Positions 34,891 to 43,798 of a stretch of DNA of 64,000 bases are shown here, one piece after another. The notes beneath the pieces were generated by a model. That model was not told where the DNA came from. It did not search any database and saw nothing but the letters and a program-made list of their open reading frames with translations. The position numbers and the translations under genes were made by a program. The DNA lies in NCBI RefSeq assembly GCF_030345075.1, contig NZ_CP128361.1, forward strand, positions 2,046,001-2,110,000, in the 5' to 3' direction. This DNA comes from Solwaraspora sp. WMMA2065 (GTDB lineage Bacteria > Actinomycetota > Actinomycetes > Mycobacteriales > Micromonosporaceae). Numbering within the stretch: position 1 is the first letter of the stretch; each line of letters begins with the position of its first letter.

Positions 34891-35733
34891 ATGGTGACGC
34901 GGCCGTCGTATGTGGTCACTGGAGGTGCCCGGGGCATCGGTCGCGCGATCGCCGAACGCCTGGCCGACGAGGGGCAGGTTGTCGTCGTGGACGTCACCGG
35001 TCAACTCAGCTGGCAGCACGAACGGGTCATGCTGATCACCGGCGACGCCCGTGACGCCGAGACAGGGCGACGAGCGGCGGCCGCCGCCGAGTCCGCCGGT
35101 CCGCTGCTCGGCTGGGTCAACAACGCCGCGGTCTTCGGTGACGCGGGTATGGATGACGCGTCTGCGGCCCGGATCCTGGACCTGATCTCCACCAACCTGG
35201 CTTTAGCGGTCACCGGCTGCCATGTCGCGGTCAACCACTTCCTGACGCACGGGCGTAGCGGGGCCATCGTCAACGTCTCGTCCCACCAGGCGCAGCGCCC
35301 AGTCCGCGGAGCGCTGCCCTATGCGACCGCGAAGGCTGCTGTCGAGGGTCTGACCCGGGCAATGGCGGTGGATCACGGGCCAGCCGGCATCCGTACCAAT
35401 GCTGTCGCGCTCGGCTCGATCGCCACCGACCGGTTCGAGCGGTACCGTGCCCGGCACCCCGAAGTGGACACCGAGATGGCCGCACTGCATCCGCTCGGCC
35501 GGGTCGGTACCGCACAGGAGGTCGCCGACACTGTCGCCTTCCTGTTGTCTCCCGCCGCCGGATTCGTCAACGGCGTCGTCCTCGCCGTCGACGGCGGACG
35601 GGCAGTCAACGGACCCGACCCCGAAGCCACCGGGGTCGCGGGGCGGGCCCGGTCGGAGGGCGACCAGCGGCGCGGTGGTGCGTTCGATGTACCAGCGGGT
35701 GTAGAAATGTTCGTTGACGACGACTCCGGCTAA
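34891..35733 (+). CDS. short-chain dehydrogenase/reductase
   Basis: A 280-residue SDR with cofactor motif TGGARGIG (10-17), NNAA in WVNNAAVFGD, Ser near VSSHQAQ and catalytic Tyr/Lys in PYATAKAAVEG. GGAGG precedes the ATG by eight bases. After the normal end near residue 240 (VLAVDGGRAVNG) about 40 charged residues follow. The DNA under this tail reads on the other strand as a plausible peptide (VVVNEHFYTRWYIERTTAPL), so the gene may have fused through its stop into neighbouring debris. Confidence 0.85.
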   Translation: MVTRPSYVVTGGARGIGRAIAERLADEGQVVVVDVTGQLSWQHERVMLITGDARDAETGRRAAAAAESAGPLLGWVNNAAVFGDAGMDDASAARILDLISTNLALAVTGCHVAVNHFLTHGRSGAIVNVSSHQAQRPVRGALPYATAKAAVEGLTRAMAVDHGPAGIRTNAVALGSIATDRFERYRARHPEVDTEMAALHPLGRVGTAQEVADTVAFLLSPAAGFVNGVVLAVDGGRAVNGPDPEATGVAGRARSEGDQRRGGAFDVPAGVEMFVDDDSG

Positions 35734-35766
35734 CTCGCCTGAATCGACCGGCACCCGGACGGCTTA

Positions 35767-36036
35767 GTGCTCAACACCCACCGCTACCCGGCCGCCAGCT
35801 ACCTTGTGCTGCACCGCAGCACCTGCCGGACGATCACCGGCGCACCGGCCGGCGGCAGCCGCTGGACCTCGGACTACAGCAAGATCTGTGGCCAACGCCG
35901 TGACCTCGAACAGTTGGTGTTGGAACGGCTAGGCGCGGTGGTCCACCCGTGCAAGTTTGTGCGAACCCCCCTGACCGTGCTGGGAAGATGTGGTGGTCGT
36001 CGAGGAGAGCGCTATCCGATTGCCACTGTGGCATGA
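35767..36036 (+). pseudogene. fragment of an accessory hypothetical protein
   Basis: The frame begins LNTHRYPAASYLVLHRSTCR and continues TITGAPAGGSRWTSDYSKIC. This segment recurs at the C-terminus of actinobacterial hypothetical proteins (YLVLHR-x-C-xTI-xG pattern; memory). Codons before 35743 end in a stop, so the N-terminal part is missing. After about residue 60 the reading looks non-coding. It is probably the tail of a deleted gene. Confidence 0.45.
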
Positions 36037-36050
36037 GGTGGATAGCGCTC
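36007..36050. terminator. nested inverted repeat upstream of the GH2 3' end
   Basis: GAGCGCTATCC (36007-36017) pairs with GGATAGCGCTC (36040-36050). Inside, TGCCAC and GTGGCA pair around a single T. The double hairpin lies between the fragment and the leftward GH2 gene and could terminate either, or be a protein site. Confidence 0.45.
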
Positions 36051-36086
36051 CGCTCGATGTCGGCGACCGGACGATCGGCGGCCCCG

Positions 36087-38428
36087 CTACGGGGCCCAGG
36101 CGGGGTCGACGTCCCAGGTGACGTCGGCGGCCCAGCTGGTCGGCGAGTTCCAGGACGGGCCACCGGCGCCGTCGCTGAGCCAGATCTCGGCGGCGTAGTG
36201 GCGCAGGAACGAACCCGGATAGTTGAACGACTCCAGCGAGACATCAGATCCGGTCAGGCCGCGCCGGGCGCACCAGGTGGCGTCGGCGCGCAGCAGCGCG
36301 GTGCCGTCGTCGGGCGAGGTTCGGACCCGGGAGTTGGCATGTCGGAGGTACTGGCCCGGGAAGTTGACCGACTCGAACGAGTAGCAGTCCGGGTTGGCCA
36401 GACCGGGCCGGACCACGTACGTCGCGTCGTCCTTGAGTAGTTGCGGGCTGTCGGCGGTGACCACGTCGGTGTAGGCCAGGCTGTCGCGGTGGCGCAGGTA
36501 GCGGTCGGTGAAACCGGGTGTGGTGACGCGCAGCGACCGGCGGGCATCCAGCGGCAGGGCGACCGGTGTACGCGGCGGCAGCGCCCGGGAGGTGGCGATC
36601 AGCGCCAGGTTGGCCGCCCGTACCCGGGCCTCGTCCATCTTGACCACCTGCCGGTCGTAGGTGAGGAAGCCGTTCAGCTCACCCTCGACGTCGGTGATCT
36701 CGGTGTGGACGGCGGCGCTCAAGCCTCGGCCGATCATCAGGTTGGCGGTGCCCTGGATTAGCCCCACGTAGCGGTCGGTCAACGCTGTCGGGGTCGGCTG
36801 CCACTCGTACGCCTGGAAGTTGCCGTTCGGGCTGTATTCGTGGCCCGGCACCCGCAGTCCGGGGCCGCCGAACTCGCCCAGCACGGAGATCCGCCCGCCG
36901 GTCGGCGCCGGGGCTCCAGGGCCGACGTAGACGTGCCAGTCGTCCATGTCGCCGTTGCCGGGGCTGCCCAGCGACTGGCAGCAGTTGTACCCGCTGTGGG
37001 TGTTGACCAGCCGGGTCGGGTCGAGGTCCTTGACGGCCTGGCCGACCCGGATCGTGTCGGCCAGGGCCCGCTCGCCCCAGCCTTCGTTGTAGACGACGTA
37101 GGCGACCACCGACGGCGAGTTGCGGTGCTCGTTGACGATCTGGCGCGCCTCGGCCTCGAACTGGGCCTGCTGGGCGTCGGCCGGGTCGATGTCCTGGGCG
37201 GTCATCGACGGGATGTCCTGCCACACCAGCAGGCCGAGCCGGTCCGCGTGGTAGAACCAGCGCTGCGGTTCGACCTTGATGTGCTTGCGCACCATGTTGA
37301 ACCCGAGGTCCTTGTGTTTGCGCAGGTCGAAGGCGAGTGCCTCGTCGGTCGGCGCGGTGTACCCGCCGTCGGGCCAGTAGCCCTGGTCGAGGGTGCCGAG
37401 CTGGAAGACGAACTCGCCGTTGAGGGTCGGTCGCAGCACCCCGTCAATCGTCCGTACGCCGATCTCCCGCATCCCGAAGTAGTGGGTGGTCCGGTCGACG
37501 ACCCGGCCACGCCGGTCACGCAGGGTGACCCGCAGGTCGTAGAGGTACGGTCGTCCGGCGACCAGCGGCGGGCGTTCGGCACGGGTACGGCGAACTCGGT
37601 GAAGCCGCCGGTGGCGGTGCCGACGACGGTGCCGCCGGCGAGGGCTTCGGCGCGGACGGTGTGGCCGGCAGCGTTGTCCGGATTGCCACCCGGACCCGGA
37701 TGGTGTCGCTGGCCAGGTCGGGGCGCAGGTCGACGTCGCTGATCGAGGTGGCCGGGGTGGGTTCCAGCCAGACGGTCTGCCAGATGCCCGAGGCCGGGGT
37801 GTAGAAGATGCCGCCGGGGGTACGGGTCTGTTTGCCGATCGGTGGCAGGCTGCCGTGCTGCCGGCTGTCGGTCGGGTCCCAGACCGCGACGATCAGTTCG
37901 TTGGGGGCCGCGACGCAGCGCACGAGTGATGTCGAAGCTGAAGGCGTCGTAGCCGCCGGTGTGATCGCCGAGCCGCCTGCCGTTGACCCAGACGGTGGCC
38001 TGCCAGTCGACGGCTCCGAAGTGCAGGTGCACCCGCCGCCCGGTCCAGCTGCACGGAACGGTGAAGGTGCGCCGGTAGGTCAGGTGGTGCCGGTCGTCGT
38101 CGGCGGCCCGGCCGATGCCGGACAGCGCCGATTCGACCGGGAACGGCACGTTGACCCGTTCGGGCAGGTCGACGCCGAACTGTGGAGCGTCGTCGGTGGT
38201 GGACTGTCGCAGTTGCCATTCGCCGTTGAGGTTGCGCCAGTCGGGGCGGGTCATCTGCGGTCTGGGGTATTCGGGCAGCGGGGTGCCGGTGAGCGCCTCG
38301 GCGGTCCACGGGGTGGTCAGCGGCGCGGGGCGGGCGGGCACCGCGACGGCGGCCGAGGGCGCGACGAGCAGGCCGGCGGCTGCGGTCGCTGCCGCAACAG
38401 CGGTCCAACGGGTACGGGGCGATCGCAT
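36087..38428 (-). pseudogene. secreted glycoside hydrolase family 2 enzyme with AbfB-like domain, three frameshifts
   Basis: The start MRSPRTRWTAVAAATAAAGL is a signal peptide. The GH2 sugar-binding domain (FTVPCSWTGRRVHLHFGAVDWQATVWVNG, described) follows, then the GH2 barrel (WFYHADRLGLLVWQDIPSM; acid/base region VVAYVVYNEGWGE; GEFGGPGL) and a C-terminal AbfB/CBM42-like repeat region (FTDRYLRHRDSLAY, PGQYLRHANSRV, PGSFLRHYAAEI). The frame changes three times. There is one extra G in the run at 37901-37906, one base missing near 37680, and one missing near 37551. All lie in short G/C runs, so sequencing error or recent decay are both possible. GGAGAC precedes the ATG. A LacI gene is divergent. 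Confidence 0.8.
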
Positions 38429-38501
38429 GTCGTCTCCATCGGTGGACGGGCCGGGGACGGGATCGGATCAGGGAACGCATCGAGGCACGTCGAGGTTTGT
38501 T

Positions 38502-38513
38502 TATAACGTTATA
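38502..38513. promoter_or_regulatory. LacI-type operator
   Basis: TATAACGTTATA is a perfect 12-base palindrome with the central CG typical of LacI-family sites. It lies 74 bases upstream of the GH2 gene and 57 bases before the LacI gene, so it can control both. It stands out as AT-rich in GC-rich DNA. Confidence 0.75.
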
Positions 38514-38569
38514 GACGCCCGGTCGACCGCCGTCAATCTCCGCCCGTCGATGTGTGCCAGGATCGACGG

Positions 38570-39622
38570 ATGGGTGCCAGTCTGCGGAGCATCGCCGAGC
38601 GCGCGGGCGTCTCACTGGCCACGGTCTCCAACGTGGTCAACGGCTACCGGCCGGTGGCCGAACCCACCCGACGCCGGGTGCAGCAGGCCATCGACGAACT
38701 CGGCTACACCCCGAACCTCAGCGCGCGGCACCTGCGGCGCGGCCGGACCGGACTGATCGCGCTGGCCATTCCCGAGCTGACCAACCCGTACTTCGCCGAG
38801 CTGGCGGAGACGGCGATCCGGGAGGCTGCGGCCCTCGGCTACACCCTGGTGATGGAGAGCACCGACGCCGACCCCGACACGGAGCTGGCGCTGCTCGGCG
38901 GCTCCCGCCGGCACGTGGTCGACGGACTGATCCTCAGCCCGGTGCGAATCGGCCGCGCCGAGGTGCTCGCCCGCCGCGACGCGCTACCGCTGGTCCTCAT
39001 CGGCGAGGGCGTCTCCGACGTGCCGCATGACCACATCGCCATCGACAACGTCGCGGCCAGCCGCGCGGCGGTGGCGCACCTGGTCGCGCTCGGCCGCCGC
39101 CGGATCGCCTTCATCGGGGCCCGGGGCCACGACGACCGACAGTCGGCGCAGCTGCGGCTGCGCGGTTTCCGGGCGGGCATCGCCGCCGCCGGGCTGCCCG
39201 ACCGACCGGAACTGACCGTGGTCACCGACCGGTTCGGCCGGGCCGACGGCTCGGCCGCGATGCGTCGGCTGCTCACCCTCACCGAGCCACCGGACGCGGT
39301 CCTCGCGTACAACGACCTGATCGCGCTCGGCGCGATGCGCGCCGCCGCCGATGCCGGCCGGCGGATCCCGCAGGACGTCGCGGTCGTCGGGATCGACGAC
39401 ATCGAGGAGGGACGGTACGCCAACCCGAGCCTGACCAGTATCTCCCCTGACAAGGCGGCGATCGCCCGGCTGGCGGTCCGACGGCTGGTCGACCGGATCG
39501 AAGGGCGTCCGCCCCGGCCGCCGTACGATGTGCGGACCCCGTTCACCATGGCGGTCCGGCAGAGCACCGTCGGCGCGCGGTCCGGCTTTCGTGGTCCGAC
39601 ACAGGTCGAGCACCTAGGCTGA
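38570..39622 (+). CDS. LacI family transcriptional regulator
   Basis: A 350-residue LacI-type repressor. The N-terminal helix-turn-helix is SLRSIAERAGVSLATVSNVV (4-23), the hinge helix region is TPNLSARHLRRGRT, and the periplasmic-binding-like sugar domain runs to about residue 330 (GVSDVPHDHIAIDNVAASRAA; VGIDDIEEGRYANPSLTSI, described). It is divergent from the secreted GH2 gene across a palindromic operator, so it probably represses that gene until the matching oligosaccharide appears. Confidence 0.9.
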   Translation: MGASLRSIAERAGVSLATVSNVVNGYRPVAEPTRRRVQQAIDELGYTPNLSARHLRRGRTGLIALAIPELTNPYFAELAETAIREAAALGYTLVMESTDADPDTELALLGGSRRHVVDGLILSPVRIGRAEVLARRDALPLVLIGEGVSDVPHDHIAIDNVAASRAAVAHLVALGRRRIAFIGARGHDDRQSAQLRLRGFRAGIAAAGLPDRPELTVVTDRFGRADGSAAMRRLLTLTEPPDAVLAYNDLIALGAMRAAADAGRRIPQDVAVVGIDDIEEGRYANPSLTSISPDKAAIARLAVRRLVDRIEGRPPRPPYDVRTPFTMAVRQSTVGARSGFRGPTQVEHLG

Positions 39623-39628
39623 TTGGTC

Positions 39629-40084
39629 ATGGGACACACGCCGGAGAACAGCTTCCGCCCGGGTGCCACCGCCCGGGTCGAGCTGACCGTGACCGATTCC
39701 GACACCGCCCAGGCGGTCGGCTCGGGCGACGTACCGGTCCTCGGTACCCCGCGGCTGCTCGCCCTGGCCGAGGCGGCGACGGTCGCCGCCACCGCCACCG
39801 GGCTGCCACCCGGCATGACCACCGTCGGCACCCGGGTCGAGCTGGACCACCGGGCGGCGACGCCGGTCGGCCGTACGGTGGCCGCGCTGGCCCGGCTGAC
39901 CGAGGTCGACGGGCGGCGGCTGGTCTTCGAGGTGGTGGTGTTCGAGGCGGGCACGACCATCGCGCAGGGCCGTATCGAGCGGGCCCTGGTCGACCGGCAC
40001 CGGTTCGTCGAGCGGGCCTTCGACCGCACGCCGGCGCCGCGGGCCGGCGACGACCCCACCGGTGAGCGGGCAGTCTCCGGATGA
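39629..40084 (+). CDS. thioesterase, fluoroacetyl-CoA thioesterase (FlK)-like
   Basis: A 151-residue hot-dog fold protein similar to FlK-type thioesterases: VGSGDVPVLGTPRLLALAEAAT near residue 33, GTRVELDHRAATPVG near 70 and FEVVVFEAG near 102. The conserved Thr/Glu/His region is suggested by the TPRLLALAEAAT and LDHRAATP segments. It ends with an ATGA overlap to an MBL-fold hydrolase. The acyl-CoA substrate is unknown. The ATG at 39629 lacks a clear ribosome site; a TTG two codons earlier is possible. Confidence 0.75.
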   Translation: MGHTPENSFRPGATARVELTVTDSDTAQAVGSGDVPVLGTPRLLALAEAATVAATATGLPPGMTTVGTRVELDHRAATPVGRTVAALARLTEVDGRRLVFEVVVFEAGTTIAQGRIERALVDRHRFVERAFDRTPAPRAGDDPTGERAVSG

Positions 40085-40911
40085 GTGCCCGGTTCGTCGA
40101 GGTCGGCGACCGGGTGTATGTGCTGCGCCGACCCCGGCTCGACGTCAACTCGACGCTGGTCGTCGGCGCGGCCGCCGCCGTGCTCGTCGACACCGGCAGT
40201 ACGCCGGCCGAGGCCGCCGAGCTGGTCGAGGCGGCCCGGCGGATCACCCACCTGCCCTGGTCGGTGGTGAACACCCATCACCACTTCGACCACTGCTTCG
40301 GCAACCAGGTGGCCGCCGGGGATCCGCCCGCGCCGGTGTGGGCCCACCAGGAGGCGGCCCGGCTGCTGGCCCGCCCGGTCGAGGTGGTCCGCGACGAGGC
40401 GTACCGCGAGATGATCGGCCACGATCCGCAGCTGGCCGAGCAGCTCAGCCACGCGGTGGTCCACCCACCGGACCGTACGGTGACCCGCGCCGCGACGCTC
40501 GACCTGGGCGGCCGGGTGGTTGAGCTGTGGCATCCCGGGCGCGGGCACACAGTCGGCGACCTGGTGGTGCACGTCCCGGACGCGGACCTGCTGGTCGCCG
40601 GTGACCTGGTCGAGCAGGGTGCCCCACCGTCGTTCGACGACGCCTACCCGCTGGAGTGGCCGGACACCCTCGCGGCGGTGCTGCGGCGCCTCGGGCCGGC
40701 CAGTGTCGTGGTGCCCGGCCACGGCACCTGCGTCGGCGTCGACTTCGTCCGGGCCCAGCACGCTGACCTGGTGGCGTTGGAGTGGCTGATCCGCGACGGG
40801 CACGCCGACGGGGCGCCGCCGGAACAGGTCGCCGCGCGGGCACCGTTCGGGCCGCAGGCGGCGGGCACCGCGGTCGTCCGCGGCTACGCCGAACTGTCCA
40901 ACCGGGCCTGA
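40081..40911 (+). CDS. MBL-fold metallo-hydrolase
   Basis: A 276-residue metallo-beta-lactamase-fold hydrolase with the full metal set NTHHHFDHCFGN (HxHxDH, near residue 65), a ligand His in PGRGHTVGDLVVH, DLLVAGDLVEQGAPP and VPGHG. It is coupled to the FlK-like gene. Its 3' end overlaps the convergent Rrf2 gene by 28 bases. Substrate unknown. Confidence 0.85.
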   Translation: MSARFVEVGDRVYVLRRPRLDVNSTLVVGAAAAVLVDTGSTPAEAAELVEAARRITHLPWSVVNTHHHFDHCFGNQVAAGDPPAPVWAHQEAARLLARPVEVVRDEAYREMIGHDPQLAEQLSHAVVHPPDRTVTRAATLDLGGRVVELWHPGRGHTVGDLVVHVPDADLLVAGDLVEQGAPPSFDDAYPLEWPDTLAAVLRRLGPASVVVPGHGTCVGVDFVRAQHADLVALEWLIRDGHADGAPPEQVAARAPFGPQAAGTAVVRGYAELSNRA

Positions 40912-41378
40912 CCGCACTCGGCGCGACCGACGGGAGCCGGCGACGGCGGTCCGGAGTCGATGGTGAGTAGGGCGGGCAGCGGACCCGCGTCGGCGTCGAC
41001 GAGGTCACCGAGGCGAACCTCGTCGAGCGCGGAGAGGAAGGCCGCTCGGGCCCGGCGCAGCTCGACGCGCAGTCGGCAGTCGGCGCGCAGCGGGCAGGCC
41101 GGCTGGTCGCAGGAGACAACCTCACCGTCGCCTTCGAAAGCCCGTACCACCTGGGCCACGGTCATCTCGGCGGCGGCCGGGACGAACGCGGTGCCGCCTG
41201 CCCGGCCCCGCACCGTGACCAGAACGCCGAGCCGTTGCAACCGCTGCACCACCTTGGCGACGTGGCTGCGCGGCAGGGCGAGCCGGGCGGCCAGGTCGTC
41301 CACCGTGGTACGGGTGCGAGACGCGGCGGTGAACATGGCGACCCGTAACGCCATGTCCGTGGACCGGTTGAGCTTCAC
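40884..41378 (-). CDS. nsrR: Rrf2 family regulator, NsrR-like nitric oxide sensor
   Basis: A 164-residue Rrf2 protein with an N-terminal winged helix (MKLNRSTDMALRVAMFTAAS; recognition helix near 35-50) and three Cys at 90, 95 and 101 (SCDQPACPLRADC). The spacing equals that of NsrR, which holds an NO-sensitive Fe-S cluster. It is divergent from a flavohemoglobin gene, the classic NsrR target. The C-terminal 45 residues are extra and Pro-rich. Confidence 0.85.
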   Translation of the reverse strand: MKLNRSTDMALRVAMFTAASRTRTTVDDLAARLALPRSHVAKVVQRLQRLGVLVTVRGRAGGTAFVPAAAEMTVAQVVRAFEGDGEVVSCDQPACPLRADCRLRVELRRARAAFLSALDEVRLGDLVDADAGPLPALLTIDSGPPSPAPVGRAECGQARLDSSA

Positions 41379-41469
41379 GTCCCGACCCTAGTCAGCCACG
41401 GCAGACGGCACGGCCCGGCGTGAACGGCCCGGCCCGGCGCGGTGTGATCGGGGCTCGGGACCAATGGCC

Positions 41470-41499
41470 CTAAAAGAGGAGTCACAGATTCCTGTTTAG
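41470..41499. promoter_or_regulatory. candidate Rrf2/NsrR operator upstream of flavohemoglobin
   Basis: CTAAAAGAGGAGTC and GATTCCTGTTTAG form an imperfect inverted repeat (matching CTAAA, AGGA and TC with a one-base offset) 37 bases before the flavohemoglobin start. Confidence 0.4.
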
Positions 41500-41535
41500 T
41501 GGCGTCGTACCCGTCCGATCCCCAAAGGAGTGACC

Positions 41536-42780
41536 GTGCTCTCGAAGTCCTCAGCAGCGGTGGTGACCGCGACCCTGCCCGTCGTACAGACCCACGGCGA
41601 GGCCATCACCAGCCGGTTCTACCAGCGGATGTTCGCCGCCCATCCGGAGCTGCTGGATCTGTTCAACCGGGGTAACCAGGCGACCGGCCGCCAGCAGGCG
41701 GCGCTGGCCGCCGCGGTGGTCGCCTACGCCGAGCACCTGACCGGGCGCAGCACGCTGCCCTGGGCGCCGATCCTGGACCGGATCGCACACAAGCACGCCT
41801 CCCTCGGCATCACCGCCACTCAGTATCCGATCGTCGGACGCCATCTGCTCGCCGCCGTCGGCGAGGTGCTCGGCGACGCCGTGACGCCCGAGGTCGCGGC
41901 GGCGTGGGACGAGGTCTACTGGCTACTGGCCTGCGAGCTGATCGCCCGGGAGGCCCGGCTGTACACCGTCGCCGGCCTTCCCTTGCGGGCCGGTGCCGGC
42001 TGGCGGCCGTGGCGGATCGTCGAGAGGATTCCGGAGACCGCCGACATCGTGTCGCTGATCCTGGCCCCGGCCGACGGCGACCCGGCACCCACCTTCACCC
42101 CCGGCCAGTACGTCTCGGTCGCGGTTGATCTGGCCGGCGGCCAGGGTCAGCAGATCCGCCAGTACAGTCTGTCCGGCCGTCCCGGCGCCGCGACCTGGCG
42201 GATCACCGTCAAACGGCTCCGGGGCGGGGCCGGCGCGGCGGGCGGGTCAGCCGGGTCGCCGGCACCGGACGGAACAGTCTCCAGCCAGCTGCACGACCGG
42301 ACCGCCGTCGGTGACGTCCTGCGGCTGAGCCCGGCGTTCGGCGAGGTCAGCTCCATCGGCGCGCTCGGCGTGCCGCTGCTGCTGGTCAGTGCCGGGATCG
42401 GCGTCACCCCGGCGATGGCCGCCCTCGCCCAGCTGGGCGCGGTCGCGCCGGCCCGCGAGGTGGTGCTGGTGCACGCCGACCGGTCGGCGGCCGCGCACCC
42501 GTTGCGCCACGAGCTGCCGGAGCTCCAGCAGCGGATGCCCAACCTGTCGGTACACCTGTGGTACGAGGACGCCACCGACGGCGGGCTCCCCGATTTGAAG
42601 GCGACGATCCACCCCGGATGGGTCGATCCGGCACGGATCCCGCTCGCACCGGACACGTACGCGCACCTGTGCGGGCCGGTGCCGTTCATGGCGCAGGTTC
42701 GTGGCGAGCTGCTGCGCCGGGGCATGCCGGCCGAGCGGATCGGCTACGAGGTGTTCGGGCCGGGGATGCTGGCAGGCTGA
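41536..42780 (+). CDS. hmp: flavohemoglobin, nitric oxide dioxygenase
   Basis: A 414-residue flavohemoglobin that oxidises NO to nitrate with NAD(P)H. The globin domain (1-135) has Tyr29 (B10) in RFYQRMF and the haem His85 in RIAHKHASLGI. The FAD domain has RQYSLSG (about 208-214) and the NAD domain has LLLVSAGIGVTPAMAAL and YAHLCGPVPFM. GTG at 41536 is chosen because AAAGGAG ends at 41530 and MLSKSSAAVVTATLP matches family N-termini; the GTG at 41530 overlaps that site. A Gly/Ala-rich insertion lies near residues 226-246. Confidence 0.93.
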   Translation: MLSKSSAAVVTATLPVVQTHGEAITSRFYQRMFAAHPELLDLFNRGNQATGRQQAALAAAVVAYAEHLTGRSTLPWAPILDRIAHKHASLGITATQYPIVGRHLLAAVGEVLGDAVTPEVAAAWDEVYWLLACELIAREARLYTVAGLPLRAGAGWRPWRIVERIPETADIVSLILAPADGDPAPTFTPGQYVSVAVDLAGGQGQQIRQYSLSGRPGAATWRITVKRLRGGAGAAGGSAGSPAPDGTVSSQLHDRTAVGDVLRLSPAFGEVSSIGALGVPLLLVSAGIGVTPAMAALAQLGAVAPAREVVLVHADRSAAAHPLRHELPELQQRMPNLSVHLWYEDATDGGLPDLKATIHPGWVDPARIPLAPDTYAHLCGPVPFMAQVRGELLRRGMPAERIGYEVFGPGMLAG

Positions 42781-42789
42781 GCCGCCGAC

Positions 42790-42965
42790 ACCGCCGTCGG
42801 CGGGCGACGGTCAACAGCACCGCCGAGTCCTCGTCGGCGTACAGCGCGTGCCGGGCATCCGGGATGACCAGCAGGTCACCCGTCTCGCCCGGCCAGGACC
42901 GGTCTCCGGCGACCAGCCGGATCCGGCCGCGCAGGTGCTGCGCACGTTCTGCCGCCGCTCACCCC
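42790..42965 (-). pseudogene. cupin-domain fragment
   Basis: The leftward frame reads ERAQHLRGRIRLVAGDRSWP and GETGDLLVIPDARHALYADE, ending DSAVLLTVARR, which is the C-terminal half of a small cupin barrel. A stop precedes it with no start codon, and no stop follows before the flavohemoglobin gene. It is a truncated remnant. Confidence 0.6.
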
Positions 42966-42990
42966 GAGAGCCACTCATCTCGAGAGCCGC

Positions 42991-43602
42991 TCAACCCGAG
43001 ACAAGAGCCGGCAGGACCGTACCGATCGGCTCGCGCACCACCGCGTCGGCGATCGTGTCGTACGGGGTCGGCGCGGCGTTGATGATCACGACGCGGGCAC
43101 CGGACTCGGCGGCGATCTCGACCAGCCCGGCGGCCGGCTGCACCGTCAGCGAGGTGCCGACGGCGAGCATCAGGTCGCAGTCGGCGACGGCCCGCGCCGC
43201 CCGCCGCAGGGTCGGTCCGTGCAGCGACTGGCCGAACGAGATCGTCGCCGTCTTGAGGATGCCGGCGCAGTGCCGGCAAGCCGGGTCGTCCTCACCGGCG
43301 GCCACCCGGTCCAGGACCTCCTGGATGCCCGTACGGTCGGCGCAGCCGAGGCATTCGGCCTCGTACAACGTGCCGTGGATTTCGATCACGGTGTCCGGTG
43401 AGTTGCCGGCCCGCTGATGCAGCCCGTCGATGTTCTGGGTGACGATCGCAGCCAGCTTGCCGGCGCGCTCCCACTCGACCAACGCGGCGTGGCCGACGGA
43501 GTCTGTGGAGATGCCGGCTCCGGTCAACGCAACGATCCGGCGGGCGTCGGCGACCCATTCAGTGACCTGTCGGATGTCGACGTCGTCGCGTAGACCGCTC
43601 AT
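42991..43602 (-). CDS. sirtuin (Sir2) with internal deletion
   Basis: A 203-residue Sir2-like deacetylase. It has the NAD motif LTGAGISTDS, TQNIDGLHQRAG, the catalytic His in IEIHGTLYEAECLGC, the zinc Cys pairs (CLGC, CRHC), and VGTSLTVQPAAG. Between GISTDS and GHAALVEWE about 45 residues are missing in frame, including the conserved GIPDFRG cofactor loop, so NAD binding and catalysis are probably lost. The ATG at 43602 is the family start. A second sirtuin fragment lies at 31.9 kb. Confidence 0.8.
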   Translation of the reverse strand: MSGLRDDVDIRQVTEWVADARRIVALTGAGISTDSVGHAALVEWERAGKLAAIVTQNIDGLHQRAGNSPDTVIEIHGTLYEAECLGCADRTGIQEVLDRVAAGEDDPACRHCAGILKTATISFGQSLHGPTLRRAARAVADCDLMLAVGTSLTVQPAAGLVEIAAESGARVVIINAAPTPYDTIADAVVREPIGTVLPALVSG

Positions 43603-43724
43603 CCTGCGACGGTAGCCGGCGTCACCGTCGGACGACGACTCCGGCCGGGCCAGCGCGTCCTCGTCCGGCCAGACCATGACCACCGACGGATTCCACTCCA
43701 CCGGCCGAAACGGGGACAACGCAC

Positions 43725-43766
43725 ACGAGTTCCCGGTCACCTGTTCACGGGTGACCGGGAACTCGT
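43725..43766. terminator. 17-bp perfect hairpin
   Basis: ACGAGTTCCCGGTCACC (43725-43741) and GGTGACCGGGAACTCGT (43750-43766) pair perfectly over 17 bp with an 8-base loop. It marks the border between the sirtuin region and the lower-GC island. A strong terminator or element end is possible. Confidence 0.6.
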
Positions 43767-43798
43767 CACGTTTGCCGTGAGCTATTAGCAGGACTGCG

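Noticed and set aside
36007-36050. tRNA or other structured RNA gene
   Set aside because: The nested hairpins do not make a cloverleaf and no conserved tRNA arms are present.
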